Counted from the stretch's first letter, positions 17,887-27,430 are shown. The stretch is DNA of 57,233 nucleotides from Salinivirgaceae bacterium (GCA_016342715.1 JAEINW010000006.1:1-57233), one strand, 5' to 3'. The notes: generated by a model from the letters alone, not told the origin. Made by a program: numbers and translations.

Positions 17887-18630
17887 ATGAAAAGATTAGA
17901 AAACAAAATAGCCATTATTACCGGTGGCGCTGATGGTATTGGTAAAGCAGGCGCACATAAATTTGCAAATGAGGGTGCAACGGTAATAATTTGGGACATG
18001 AACGAAGACAAGGGAAAAGAAACAGTTCAAGAACTCAAAAACATTGGAGCAATATCAGAATTCTATAAGGTGAATGTAGCCGAATATGGTGAAGTTGAAA
18101 AAACTGTGGCGGAAATAATCGAAAAATATAAAAAAATTGACATTTTAGTCAATAATGCCGGAATTACAAGAGACGCTACGCTAAAAAAGATGACCTCAGA
18201 ACAATGGAATCAGGTAATTTCAGTTAACCTTACCGGAGTTTTTAACTGTACGAAAATAATTAGCCAGCATATGGTTGAGCAAAATTTTGGGAGAATAATC
18301 AATACATCATCGGTAGTTGCACTTTACGGAAACTTTGGACAAACCAATTATGTAGCAACAAAAGCTGGAGTAATTGGAATGACAAAAACATTGTCAAAAG
18401 AATTGGGAAGAAAAGGAATTACAGTAAATGCTGTGGCTCCTGGATTTATATTAACCGAAATGGTTAAAAAAATGCCAGAAGACGTATTGAAAATAATGGA
18501 AAGTAAAGTTCCTATTGGCCGACTTGGGCAGCCCGAAGAAATTGCATCAATTTATGCCTATTTAGCAAGTGACGAAGCGGCATACATTAACGGAGCAACC
18601 ATTAGCGTTGATGGTGGTATGACTATTTAA
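17887..18630 (+). CDS. SDR-family 3-oxoacyl (acetoacetyl-CoA-type) reductase
   Basis: A 247-residue classical short-chain dehydrogenase: TGGADGIGKAG cofactor loop, NNAG, catalytic Ser (NTSSVV) and Y-x-x-x-K (NYVATKAG), and C-terminal SVDGGMTI. Sequence style is FabG/PhaB-like. Next to the thiolase it most likely interconverts acetoacetyl-CoA and 3-hydroxybutyryl-CoA, but FabG activity on ACP substrates cannot be excluded. The ATG at 17887 is used; the longer frame from 17818 overlaps the thiolase gene and lacks family similarity. Confidence 0.9.
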   Translation: MKRLENKIAIITGGADGIGKAGAHKFANEGATVIIWDMNEDKGKETVQELKNIGAISEFYKVNVAEYGEVEKTVAEIIEKYKKIDILVNNAGITRDATLKKMTSEQWNQVISVNLTGVFNCTKIISQHMVEQNFGRIINTSSVVALYGNFGQTNYVATKAGVIGMTKTLSKELGRKGITVNAVAPGFILTEMVKKMPEDVLKIMESKVPIGRLGQPEEIASIYAYLASDEAAYINGATISVDGGMTI

Positions 18631-18657
18631 AATATTGGTTTTTATCTCAATAATATG

Positions 18658-18708
18658 CATTGGGCGATTCAATGATTTTTTAAAGCACAAATGTTCGCCC
18701 AATGTTTT
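18658..18708 (+). terminator. Probable intrinsic terminator after the SDR gene
   Basis: CATTGGGCGA pairs with TCGCCCAATG across a 27-nt loop and is followed by TTTT. The long loop makes it less certain than others in the window. It would separate the thiolase/SDR pair from the symporter unit. Confidence 0.6.
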
Positions 18709-18796
18709 AACTTAACAAAATTAAAATTCCACCAATTAATAGTAAATTGAAACAGACCATGAATGGGATTAATACAAAAGTACACATGTGCATGAT

Positions 18797-18804
18797 TAAC
18801 TTTG
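18797..18804 (+). promoter_or_regulatory. Candidate -7 element for the symporter operon
   Basis: TAACTTTG, an exact TAnnTTTG match, lies 39 nt before the symporter ATG. A matching -33 TTTG is not seen. Confidence 0.4.
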
Positions 18805-18843
18805 TGTCAAATCGCAGTATAATAGGTAATTAAAAGATTAAAA

Positions 18844-20388
18844 ATGGCAAACACACAACAAATAATAGGAACCTGGATATTGTTATTTATTTATGCGGGA
18901 TTCATTTTGTACTTTGTAATTAAAGGTGCCTTAAAAACAAAAAGCATAAGCGATTATGCTGTGGGCACTATAAATTTTTCTCCAGCCTTTGTAGGATTTT
19001 CATTAGCTGTATCAATGACCAGTGCTGCAACATTTATTATCAATCCAGGATTGATTGCAGTATATGGAATATCAGGCGTACTATCATTTGGTATATTTTT
19101 CCCATTAGCTACAATGATATCGTTGGTAGTTTTAACAAAAAGTTTTCGAAAATTCGGGCAAACGGTAAAGGCACTAACTCTGGCCGATTGGATCGGAATC
19201 CGTTATAAAAGCAAAGGTTTTGCTTTGTTTATGGCGTTTTTATCATTTTTATTAATCACATTTATTGTACTTATTCTTGTAGCAATAACAAAGGTTATAT
19301 CCAAGGCTCTCAATGCCAACGAAACAATGGTTTTAATTTTAATTATTGTATTTGTATTTGGTTACATGATGTTTGGTGGGGCAAATTCGCTAGTTTACAC
19401 AAATAGCATTCAAGCAGTAATAATGCTTATTGTAGCAGTAATTCTATTATTTTCAGGATACGAATATTTTAAAGATGGTATTTCAGGTATTTTTGATAAG
19501 CTTACCCTAATTGATCCCAATCTTGCAAAATTAACAAACCCTAAAAGTGTATTATTTCGCGATTATTTTGAAATAATATTTGTGCAATTGATTGTAGGGT
19601 TTGCAGTAGTTTGTCAACCTCACATTATCACCAAATCGTTTTTTTTAAAAGAAGAAAAGGATGTAAACAAATTTTTAACAACAGCTATTCTTGCTGAAAT
19701 CTTATTTTTCTCAGTTGCCTTTGTTGGAATTTATGCAAGATTAACTTTCCCCGATTTAATGGCAAATGGGGTAGCCTTAAAGACTGATGGGATAATTCCA
19801 GCCTATGTAGTCCAAGTATTTTCACAAGGATGTCTCCCAATTGTAATCGGACTAATTGTAATAATGGGACTAATAAGTGCAGGACTATCAACATTAGAAG
19901 GATTAATTCAATCACTTTCAACAACTATAACCAGTGATATCATTAAACCCCTATTTGGAAATAAAATAAAAAAAGAAAAATCATATATCATAATTAACCG
20001 CTTTGCGATAGTTTTATTGGCCATCATTTCGTTTTATGTTTCGTTAGAGCAATTACGTAACCCAAAATTAAGCGTAGCTATTTTAGCACAAAACGGAGTA
20101 TATGCTTACTTTTCGGTGGCATTTGCACCCATTTTATTTGGTGTATTTTTCAAAAAAGGAGGTATAAAAGCACCACTTATTGCTTCATTAACAGCCTTAA
20201 CAACACATTTTTCAATTTACTATTTATTGCCTTTTTTGGTAGCAAAATATGGATTTGACTTTGGATGGTTTACTAAATATTTAGAAGGATCTGTTAGAAA
20301 TCCAGCCATTGCATCAGCTACAGCAATTTTGTTATCAACATTGGTTGGTGGAATATTTTTATTGCTAAACAAAGATGAACATGAATAA
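18844..20388 (+). CDS. Sodium:solute symporter (SSS family)
   Basis: A 514-residue integral inner-membrane protein with about 13 hydrophobic segments. Motifs include SDYAVGTINFSPAFVGFSLA at the N terminus and GLISAGLSTLEGLIQSLSTT in the middle, the latter typical of SSS transporters (sugar, amino acid, carboxylate, proline types). Its coding end overlaps the CoA-transferase start, so the likely cargo is a carboxylate that is then activated to a CoA ester. The specific substrate cannot be told from sequence. Confidence 0.88.
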   Translation: MANTQQIIGTWILLFIYAGFILYFVIKGALKTKSISDYAVGTINFSPAFVGFSLAVSMTSAATFIINPGLIAVYGISGVLSFGIFFPLATMISLVVLTKSFRKFGQTVKALTLADWIGIRYKSKGFALFMAFLSFLLITFIVLILVAITKVISKALNANETMVLILIIVFVFGYMMFGGANSLVYTNSIQAVIMLIVAVILLFSGYEYFKDGISGIFDKLTLIDPNLAKLTNPKSVLFRDYFEIIFVQLIVGFAVVCQPHIITKSFFLKEEKDVNKFLTTAILAEILFFSVAFVGIYARLTFPDLMANGVALKTDGIIPAYVVQVFSQGCLPIVIGLIVIMGLISAGLSTLEGLIQSLSTTITSDIIKPLFGNKIKKEKSYIIINRFAIVLLAIISFYVSLEQLRNPKLSVAILAQNGVYAYFSVAFAPILFGVFFKKGGIKAPLIASLTALTTHFSIYYLLPFLVAKYGFDFGWFTKYLEGSVRNPAIASATAILLSTLVGGIFLLLNKDEHE

Positions 20389-21694
20389 TTTTCAAGAAAT
20401 ATATAAGAATAAGCTAATAAGCATTGAAGAAGCAGTTAATCACATAAAAAGTGATAGCGATGTAATTGTTGCTCAGTGTGCTTCAGAACCACAAGGATGC
20501 ATGTCTAAATTCCATTTAGTGAAAAATAAGGTTGAGAATGTAAAAGTATTCTCAGTATTAACTTTAAAACCTTATGATTTTTACATGAAACCAGAAATGA
20601 AAGGACATTTTGAGTTATGTAGCTGGTTTCATGCTCCTGGATCGCGACAAGCTATTAAAGAAAATACTGGTACAGTTACATTTGTGCCAAATATGTTGCA
20701 TCGGGCTGCTACCGATCGTTTAAAAGTACGCAAACCCCATATGTTTTTTGGAACTTGCACCCCACCCGACGGCAAAGGCTTTGTTTCTCTTTCTTTAGGA
20801 ATTACTTACGAAAAGGATATTATAGAAGCCGCATCGATTGTTGTTTTAGAAGTAAATGACAAACTGCCACTTACTTTTGGTGATACACATGTTCACGTTT
20901 CTGATGTGAACTATTTTGTTGAATATTCGCAAAGTCCACCTTCACTGCCATCGCCTGAACCCGATGATATTGCCATGCAAATTGGAAATAATATTGCCTC
21001 ACTGGTTGATGATGGATCAACCATTCAGTTGGGCATTGGTGATATCCCAAATGCTGCAGCACTTTCATTACGAGATAAAAAAGATCTGGGCGTTCATACC
21101 GAGATGATGGTTGATAGCATGATGGAATTGGCAAAAATGGGAGTTATAACCAACAAAAATAAAAAACTTTACCCGGGTAAGTTCATTTGCACTTTCGCCA
21201 TGGGTTCGCAAGAACTTTATGATTGGCTCGATAACAATCCTACTGTCGAATTTTTGAGAGGAAAGTATGTAAATGATCCCTGTTTAGTCCGACAAAACAA
21301 CCAAATGATATCCATAAATACTTGCATAATGATTGATTTTAGTGGACAAGTAGCAAGCGAAGGAATTGGAATTAATCAATATTCAGGAACTGGAGGTCAA
21401 ACAGATACGGCATTAGGAGCCATTGAAGGATTTGATGGAAAAGGTAAATCTATCATTGCTTGTCGTTCAACAGCAAAAAAAGGAACTATTTCAACTATTG
21501 TTCCAACATTACCTAATGGAACTCCTGTAACCTTGCATCGCAGCAATACCGATTATGTGGTGACAGAGCATGGAATTGCCCGATTAACCGGATTGACAAT
21601 TAAAGAAAGAACTATTGCATTAATAAATATTGCACATCCAAAATTTAGAGATGAACTTAAAACAAAAGCAAGAGAATTTGAATACATCGATTAA
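20375..21694 (+). CDS. Acetyl-CoA hydrolase/transferase family CoA-transferase (4-hydroxybutyrate CoA-transferase-like)
   Basis: A 439-residue family I CoA-transferase. The two halves and the motif GVHTEMMVDSM, whose Glu (about residue 243) forms the glutamyl-CoA intermediate, are present, as are QLGIGDIPNAAA and GIGINQYSGTGGQTDT. It moves CoA from acetyl-CoA or another donor to a short acid. The start at 20375 overlaps the symporter by 14 nt; an in-frame ATG at 20381 is an alternative. Tight coupling to the symporter suggests uptake followed by activation. Confidence 0.92.
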   Translation: MNMNNFQEIYKNKLISIEEAVNHIKSDSDVIVAQCASEPQGCMSKFHLVKNKVENVKVFSVLTLKPYDFYMKPEMKGHFELCSWFHAPGSRQAIKENTGTVTFVPNMLHRAATDRLKVRKPHMFFGTCTPPDGKGFVSLSLGITYEKDIIEAASIVVLEVNDKLPLTFGDTHVHVSDVNYFVEYSQSPPSLPSPEPDDIAMQIGNNIASLVDDGSTIQLGIGDIPNAAALSLRDKKDLGVHTEMMVDSMMELAKMGVITNKNKKLYPGKFICTFAMGSQELYDWLDNNPTVEFLRGKYVNDPCLVRQNNQMISINTCIMIDFSGQVASEGIGINQYSGTGGQTDTALGAIEGFDGKGKSIIACRSTAKKGTISTIVPTLPNGTPVTLHRSNTDYVVTEHGIARLTGLTIKERTIALINIAHPKFRDELKTKAREFEYID

Positions 21695-21704
21695 AAATAG
21701 CCAT

Positions 21705-22712
21705 ATGTTACCAATAAAAATAAAAAGTACTGGTATTTATGTTCCGGGAGAACCAATTACCAATAAAGAATTGATTGAATTAACCGGCGCCGATTTGAAT
21801 GCTGAAAAATTAGAAAAAAAACTTGGAATATATCAGCGTCATATGGCTCATTTACGCGGAATAAAAGAAACAACTGCTGATTTTGCAACAAAAGCCTGTG
21901 AAAACGCATTACAAAATACAGGAATAGATGCAAATGATATAGGCTTGTTTATTGTAGCGTCGGACACTCCTGAATATATTTCGCCCGCAACTACTCTAAT
22001 TGTACAAGGGCGTTTGCAAAAAAAAGAAGTTTGGGCAAGTAGTTTTGACGTAAATGCTTCGTGTGCCAGTTTTGCCATAGCCTTTGACAATGCCGTTCGA
22101 ATTATGGCAACAGACGAAACAATCAATTACGCCTTGGTTGTAGGTGTATATAACATGCCTGCCTATTTGCGCAAGGATGATATGTTTGGCTATTCAATAT
22201 TTGCCGATGGTGCTGGAGCTTTCCTACTTGAACGCAATTCTGATGGAAAACAAGGCTATATTTCAGGACAAAATCTTACGGATGGAACCCAATATGATTA
22301 TATAGGTGTATATGCAGGTGGCACAAAAATGCCAGTTACTAAAGAATTACTGAATGAAAATAAGCAAGGCCTTCTGAGTTTAAAACCACTTCCAGGCGAC
22401 CGAAATGTAAGATTATGGCCAATGGTTGTAAACAAGTTACTACAAAAATCAAATACCAATATTGAAGAAATTGACCATTTTATTTTCACACAAATAAACA
22501 AATACGTTATTGAGCAAGTAATGGAAGCATTACAATTGCCAATTGAAAAAACCAGTTTTAGTATGGATAAATACGGATATACCGGTTCTGCATGCCTTCC
22601 AATAACCTTTCATGAGGCTATCAATAAGGGGAATATAAAACGTGGTGATAAAATAATGATGGTAGCTTCTGGAGCCGGATTAGCAGTGGGTAGTAATTTA
22701 TTCATCTATTAG
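21705..22712 (+). CDS. FabH-like ketoacyl synthase III with altered triad (copy 1)
   Basis: A 335-residue KAS-III-fold protein. The nucleophile C120 is kept (VNASCASFA), but the position of the FabH catalytic His (PHQAN) reads FTQIN, giving T262, and the position of the Asn (YGNTS) reads YGYTG, giving Y292. The standard decarboxylating Claisen mechanism needs the His/Asn pair, so this enzyme probably does something else, such as acyl transfer or thiolytic cleavage, or works with its neighbour. The ATG at 21705 is used; an upstream in-frame ATG at 21630 lies inside the CoA-transferase gene. The copy 2 gene follows after 10 nt. Confidence 0.85.
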   Translation: MLPIKIKSTGIYVPGEPITNKELIELTGADLNAEKLEKKLGIYQRHMAHLRGIKETTADFATKACENALQNTGIDANDIGLFIVASDTPEYISPATTLIVQGRLQKKEVWASSFDVNASCASFAIAFDNAVRIMATDETINYALVVGVYNMPAYLRKDDMFGYSIFADGAGAFLLERNSDGKQGYISGQNLTDGTQYDYIGVYAGGTKMPVTKELLNENKQGLLSLKPLPGDRNVRLWPMVVNKLLQKSNTNIEEIDHFIFTQINKYVIEQVMEALQLPIEKTSFSMDKYGYTGSACLPITFHEAINKGNIKRGDKIMMVASGAGLAVGSNLFIY

Positions 22713-22722
22713 CCAATTAACT

Positions 22723-23742
22723 ATGAAAAAAAATCATGTGGGAATAGTAGGTACAGGTATTTACCTGCCAAAATATAGAATGACTGCAGCTGAAATATCA
22801 GAATCCACAAATGGCGTTTGGACAGAACAAGCGGTAATTGAAAAATTAGGCATTCTTGAAAAAATCATTCCAGGACCTAACGATGGAACTCAAGAAATGG
22901 GAGTTTATGCAGCCTTGGATGCCCTAAATAATACAAAAACAAAACCTGAGGAAATTGATGTGATATTATCCATTGGTGAAGAATGGAAAGAATATCCGCT
23001 AACAACTACAGGAATTTACATACAAGAACAAATTGGTGCAATAAATGCATGGGCCATTGACTTGCAACAACGTTGCGGAACAACTGTATCAGCCATGAAA
23101 ATTGCACAGGATATGCTTATGAATGATGATTCTTTAAACACTGCATTAATTGTAGGTGGCTATCGAAATGTAGATTTTATTGACTATACAAATTCAGCAA
23201 CATCATTTATGTTTAATCTATCAGCTGGAGGTGGTGCCATTATTTTGAAAAAAAACTATGGTAAAAACATATTATTAGGCACACACATTATTACCGATGG
23301 CTCTTTAAGCAGAAATGTACGTATTGAATATGGAGGTTCAGAAAAACCAATAAATTCACAAAATATTGAAAAAGCCTATTCATCATTAAATGTGTTTGAC
23401 GAACCATACATGAAAGCCCGGCTTAATGAAATTTCTATGAAAAACTGGATGACTTGTATTGATAAAGCTTTTGAAAAATCTGGTATTGCTAAAAAAGAAC
23501 TAAGTTTCTTATGCGGTTTGCATTTTAAACGATCGATGTATGCATATATTTTAGAAACACTTGGCTTAACATTCAACGATACTATTTACTTAGAAAATTA
23601 TGGTCATATGGGGCAGGTTGACCAAATATTAATATTGCATTTGGCACAAGAAAGACAGCTATTGAAAAAAGATTCAATAATATCGATGATTGCAGCAGGA
23701 ATAGGCTATGCATGGAATGCCAATGTAATAAAATGGGGATAA
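22723..23742 (+). CDS. FabH-like ketoacyl synthase III with altered triad (copy 2)
   Basis: A 339-residue KAS-III-fold protein (VGIVGTGIYLPKYRMTAAEI at the N terminus). C118 (QQRCGTTVSA) and a His at the catalytic position, H267 (CGLHFKRSM), are present, but the Asn position reads YGHMG, giving H295. It is clearly diverged from copy 1 rather than a recent duplicate. Together the two may form a heteromeric enzyme in which copy 2 carries the more complete active site. The substrate is unknown; the operon context (symporter, CoA-transferase) points to a CoA-linked keto acid. Confidence 0.85.
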   Translation: MKKNHVGIVGTGIYLPKYRMTAAEISESTNGVWTEQAVIEKLGILEKIIPGPNDGTQEMGVYAALDALNNTKTKPEEIDVILSIGEEWKEYPLTTTGIYIQEQIGAINAWAIDLQQRCGTTVSAMKIAQDMLMNDDSLNTALIVGGYRNVDFIDYTNSATSFMFNLSAGGGAIILKKNYGKNILLGTHIITDGSLSRNVRIEYGGSEKPINSQNIEKAYSSLNVFDEPYMKARLNEISMKNWMTCIDKAFEKSGIAKKELSFLCGLHFKRSMYAYILETLGLTFNDTIYLENYGHMGQVDQILILHLAQERQLLKKDSIISMIAAGIGYAWNANVIKWG

Positions 23743-23744
23743 GA

Positions 23745-23775
23745 AAAACACGGTCAACACTGTTTTATTTTTTCT
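23745..23775 (+). terminator. Weak terminator-like hairpin after FabH-like copy 2
   Basis: AAAACA pairs with TGTTTT around a 10-nt loop, followed by ATTTTTT. The stem is short and A/T-rich. Confidence 0.4.
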
Positions 23776-23912
23776 ATTTACCTATTTATTAAGCTTTTAC
23801 ATATATTATACATTAAATTAAAAGCATAGTCAACCCCAACAATAGTTAGATTGGTATTACATTAATGTTACACAAAAAATAATTTTACTAAAACAAACTA
23901 AACTTAAATATT

Positions 23913-24743
23913 ATGAAAAAAGCAAGTAATTTATTAATCGCACTAATTTCTTTATGCATAATAACATTTGTATCATGTAGTGAAGACGCTGAAAACAAAG
24001 CTCCTGAATTTGCATCCATTTCAATTTCTGACAATAATGAAACAGTAACGGTAATTTTTTCAGAAAACGTTTTTGCAAATAATAACAAAACCGGAGATAT
24101 AACAAAAGATGATTTAACTATTTCTATTCCAAATGTAGATTTCACATATGAAGTTACTCATACAGCTGGAGCAAAAACACTTACTATTGCATTAACGATT
24201 ACATCAATTACTGTAGGAAGTGAAGTTATTACTATTTCACAATCAACTGCGTCAAGCATCTACGACGAAGAAGGTCTTGCAATGGCTGCCTCTGAAAGTA
24301 TTTCTTCTGATCCATTAGACACCGACAAAGGAATTATTGGCAATTGGTATTCTGCTGGCGATAATGTAGCTCCGCTATTAGTAACTTATTTCACTGTTGA
24401 TTCAATTTATGCCGAATTCAAAGATGATTTCACGTATTTAGTTGAACAATTTAACATTGGAAACGAGACAACTACTCCAGATGTTGAGTTTACCGGAACT
24501 TTCTCAATTGTAAAATCAACAGTTGATGAAATATGGACTATTGAACTTACACAAGAATTACCATATGTAGCAAATGTTTCTGGAATTTTTGAAGTTAAAA
24601 CTTCTCCTGAAACACTATGGTATGAGGTTGTACAAATATCTGGTAGCCAAAACACTCCTCCTACTCCGGAACTTGGCTTTGGAAGTTCCACTGGCGGTGC
24701 ATTTGGGGTAACAAATATTCAGAAATTTGTAAGAATAAACTAA
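23913..24743 (+). CDS. Lipoprotein with Ig-like domain
   Basis: A 276-residue predicted lipoprotein: lipobox TFVSC (Cys22), followed by SEDAE, an acidic stretch that in this phylum can direct lipoproteins to the cell surface. Residues about 30-130 read as a bacterial Ig-like/SwmB-like domain (ISISDNNETVTVIFSENVF, then SITVGSEVITIS). The C-terminal half (IGNWYSAGDNVAPLL onward) resembles a lipocalin-like small barrel seen in Bacteroidota lipoproteins. No catalytic site is visible. It precedes an outer-membrane barrel gene but a terminator lies between them. Confidence 0.8.
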   Translation: MKKASNLLIALISLCIITFVSCSEDAENKAPEFASISISDNNETVTVIFSENVFANNNKTGDITKDDLTISIPNVDFTYEVTHTAGAKTLTIALTITSITVGSEVITISQSTASSIYDEEGLAMAASESISSDPLDTDKGIIGNWYSAGDNVAPLLVTYFTVDSIYAEFKDDFTYLVEQFNIGNETTTPDVEFTGTFSIVKSTVDEIWTIELTQELPYVANVSGIFEVKTSPETLWYEVVQISGSQNTPPTPELGFGSSTGGAFGVTNIQKFVRIN

Positions 24744-24757
24744 ACAAATTATATTTA

Positions 24758-24792
24758 TAAAGGTCAAATTTTTATAATTTGACCTTTATTTT
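24758..24792 (+). terminator. Intrinsic terminator after the Ig-like lipoprotein
   Basis: TAAAGGTCAAATT pairs perfectly with AATTTGACCTTTA around a 5-nt loop, followed by TTTT. Confidence 0.88.
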
Positions 24793-24810
24793 ATTCTCAA
24801 TTTAATTTTT
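24778..24810 (+). promoter_or_regulatory. Candidate promoter for the outer-membrane barrel gene
   Basis: TTTG (24778-24781), 21 nt, then TAATTTTT (24803-24810), one base off TAnnTTTG, and 36 nt to the ATG. The -33 element lies in the 3' arm of the preceding terminator. Confidence 0.4.
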
Positions 24811-24846
24811 CACTATCCATTAAACATAATTTAACTACAAAAAGGA

Positions 24847-26463
24847 ATGAGACGGATAGCCTTACTAATTTTAATATTTTCCATTTTTATCAATTTAAAA
24901 ATGTGGTCTCAAACTGAAATCAGTTTGGTTAATGAGAATCCAAAAGAAAATATTTTTAAGAACGATTTGCCCTATACTGCAAAAGCCTATAAAGAATTCC
25001 AGTTTTTTGCTTTTTACATTAATCAGGCTGTTGCTTCAAATATGTATCCACAAAGCAGTTTATTCAACGGCCAATTGGTAGGTAGATTATTTGGGCAAAA
25101 CTCTTCAACCACAACCGATTCGCTAAAATCGATGTATGTTGAACAGCGTTTAATACCATTCTTCATATATCAACCAAAACTATTCAATGGTCGGGCTATT
25201 TTAAGAGCTTCATTTGAAATTGATTGGACATGGGGCGATCAGGCTTACGGATTGAGCGGAAATAAAGGTTCAGCAATATCAGCCGATCAGGTAAATTTAC
25301 AAACGCAAAATATTGAATTAGAACTTATTCCTGCAAAAGGTTGGGCTATTAATTTAGGATTGCAACGATTGTACGACACGCCATATAACCCCTACCGAAC
25401 CTTTTTCGATAAAATGACTAATACAGGATACAGGTTAGCATACTGGGGAACCGATGGAGTGGGCATATCTGTTAGATATAACAATGATTTGAATAACATA
25501 AAAACTGGTTTTTACAAGTTGTATGAAAATCTGCCCGAAGTTGATGATGATGTTAATCTCTTTGAAGCTTCGTACGAAAGAAAACTGAATAAACTTTGGA
25601 ATGCTGGTGGATCTTTCTACTACGTTCGCGACAGAGGAATGGGTAAAGGCGGTGTTTCTGTTTTTGGCCAGGGATTGACAAGTACTTTAGCTAAATACAA
25701 TGGAGCCTATTCTTTTGATTTAGGAACAAACGAATACAGAGCAAATATTTTTTGGACAGGTTTATTTTTTAGCAGAAACTCTGAATTTTGGCTTGACAGG
25801 TGGCAAACAAGCGGATTTGTTAAGACAAATTATGGAGGAATAGACACCAAAGAAAATGATTCGTGGGGCAAAAAAGCTGATGTTTTAGGAGTTGCAGGGA
25901 ATTTGAGAACTGCTTATCGGTTCGGACAAACCCAAAACGACTATGTTTCTATTGACTTAGTTTACACCTCAGGTGATAAAAATGGAATTTCTGACAATAC
26001 CTATTCCGGGGTAATAACTGGAAATACCTGGGGCATGCCTGCTAATATTTTTATTGGCACTGGATCGTATTTATTGTTCCCTCATATGAATGTAGTTAAC
26101 AGGTACACTCCTTTAGTTTCGGATATCTCAAACATGGGATATGGAATAACTGCAGGGACTTTTAATATTTATAAAGACATTGTTCCAAATAAAATTAATC
26201 TTAAAGTTGGTTCTGCTTTCGGATTAAGTACAATAAAGCCTGAAAATGGTGGAAAAACTATGGGTACCGAAGTAAATTTTGCTGCCAAATATTCTTTAGG
26301 TCCGTTTATGAGTATTGAGCTGCATGCAGCCCATTTATGGTTAGGTAACTTTTACGATAGCAGTGACGATAGTCATGGCACCGATATAAATGGATTAAAC
26401 TATGATAGCCGACCTGTTAATCCGTGGACAGCATTTATTGCATTTAAATGGTTAATGTTCTAG
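24847..26463 (+). CDS. Outer-membrane beta-barrel protein (porin-like)
   Basis: A 538-residue protein with a signal peptide (FINLKMWSQ cleavage region) and alternating aromatic/polar strands throughout, ending in an aromatic residue (IAFKWLMF) as do many outer-membrane barrels. Strands such as AINLGLQRLYDTPYNPYRTFF and GYGITAGTFNIYKDIVPNKI resemble alginate-export or other large substrate porins of Bacteroidota, but I cannot name the family with certainty. Gene order with the following lipoprotein hydrolase (16 nt gap) suggests that the two work together at the outer membrane. Confidence 0.8.
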   Translation: MRRIALLILIFSIFINLKMWSQTEISLVNENPKENIFKNDLPYTAKAYKEFQFFAFYINQAVASNMYPQSSLFNGQLVGRLFGQNSSTTTDSLKSMYVEQRLIPFFIYQPKLFNGRAILRASFEIDWTWGDQAYGLSGNKGSAISADQVNLQTQNIELELIPAKGWAINLGLQRLYDTPYNPYRTFFDKMTNTGYRLAYWGTDGVGISVRYNNDLNNIKTGFYKLYENLPEVDDDVNLFEASYERKLNKLWNAGGSFYYVRDRGMGKGGVSVFGQGLTSTLAKYNGAYSFDLGTNEYRANIFWTGLFFSRNSEFWLDRWQTSGFVKTNYGGIDTKENDSWGKKADVLGVAGNLRTAYRFGQTQNDYVSIDLVYTSGDKNGISDNTYSGVITGNTWGMPANIFIGTGSYLLFPHMNVVNRYTPLVSDISNMGYGITAGTFNIYKDIVPNKINLKVGSAFGLSTIKPENGGKTMGTEVNFAAKYSLGPFMSIELHAAHLWLGNFYDSSDDSHGTDINGLNYDSRPVNPWTAFIAFKWLMF

Positions 26464-26479
26464 CTAAATAATTACTATT

Positions 26480-27430
26480 ATGAAAATTCTATATAAAATT
26501 CCCATGCTATTTGTTTTAATTATGAGCAGTGTCAGTTGTTCGAGCTACAAACAAATTCCGCAATTAACCACTATGCAAGAATTAAATTATGGTTTTGAAA
26601 CTTCAACCATACAATTGTCAAACGATATTAATATTTCCTATTACGATTCAAAAAAAGGTGATAAAACTATTGTATTTATTCATGGTTTAGGCAGTAACAT
26701 GGCTGCTTGGAAAAAGAATTTTAGCCAACTTAAAGCAGACTATCGTTGCATTGCCATTGACTTACCTGGTTATGGTAAATCTTCAAAAAATCCACATAGC
26801 GGATTAATGTCGTTTTATGCCGATGTTGTTATGGAGTTTTCTGAAAAAATGAATCTTGGTAAAATAATTTTGGCAGGTCATTCTATGGGTGGTCAAACGG
26901 CAATTGTTGCAGCATTAAAATATCCCGAAAAGATTGAAAAATTAATTTTGGTTGACCCTGCTGGCTTTGAAAATTTTCATGCAGGCCAACGCTTATGGTT
27001 TAAAGAGATAATGACACCAGAACTGGTTCGTTTAACAAAAATTGATGCTATTGAAAGTAATCTTGCAAGTAATTTTTACGAGGTTCCAAAAGATGCCCAA
27101 TTTATGATTGACGATAGAATTGCAATGAGAACAGCCAAAGATTTTGACTTTTATTGTTTAGCAGTTGCCCGATCTGTTGCTGGTATGATTGACGAGCCGG
27201 TATCTGAAAAGCTGAACCAAATAAAAACACCTACTCTTATATTCTTTGGAGAAAAAGACAACCTAATCCCTAATCGATATTTAAATCCAGGAAAAACCAT
27301 TAAAATAGCCGAAGATGGGGCAGGAAAAATTCCTAATTGCGAATTGATTATGGTTCCAAAATGTGGCCATTTTATGATGTTCGAAAAATCTGATGTATTC
27401 AATACTAAAGTAACTGAATTTTTAAAATAA
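26480..27430 (+). CDS. Alpha/beta-hydrolase lipoprotein
   Basis: A 316-residue predicted lipoprotein (lipobox SVSC, Cys20) with an alpha/beta-hydrolase domain: oxyanion HGLGSNM, nucleophile elbow AGHSMGGQ, Asp in FFGEKDNLIP and His in CGHFMMFEK. The fold and residues fit an esterase, lipase or haloperoxidase-like enzyme anchored in a membrane and facing outside the cytoplasm. The lipid-anchored form next to a barrel and upstream of a small STAS-like gene (1-nt stop/start overlap) suggests handling of a small ester; the substrate is not known. Confidence 0.88.
   Translation: MKILYKIPMLFVLIMSSVSCSSYKQIPQLTTMQELNYGFETSTIQLSNDINISYYDSKKGDKTIVFIHGLGSNMAAWKKNFSQLKADYRCIAIDLPGYGKSSKNPHSGLMSFYADVVMEFSEKMNLGKIILAGHSMGGQTAIVAALKYPEKIEKLILVDPAGFENFHAGQRLWFKEIMTPELVRLTKIDAIESNLASNFYEVPKDAQFMIDDRIAMRTAKDFDFYCLAVARSVAGMIDEPVSEKLNQIKTPTLIFFGEKDNLIPNRYLNPGKTIKIAEDGAGKIPNCELIMVPKCGHFMMFEKSDVFNTKVTEFLK

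Noticed and set aside
16685-18630. Polyhydroxybutyrate synthesis operon
   Set aside because: Thiolase plus SDR is the PhaA/PhaB pair, but no PHA synthase or phasin gene is present.
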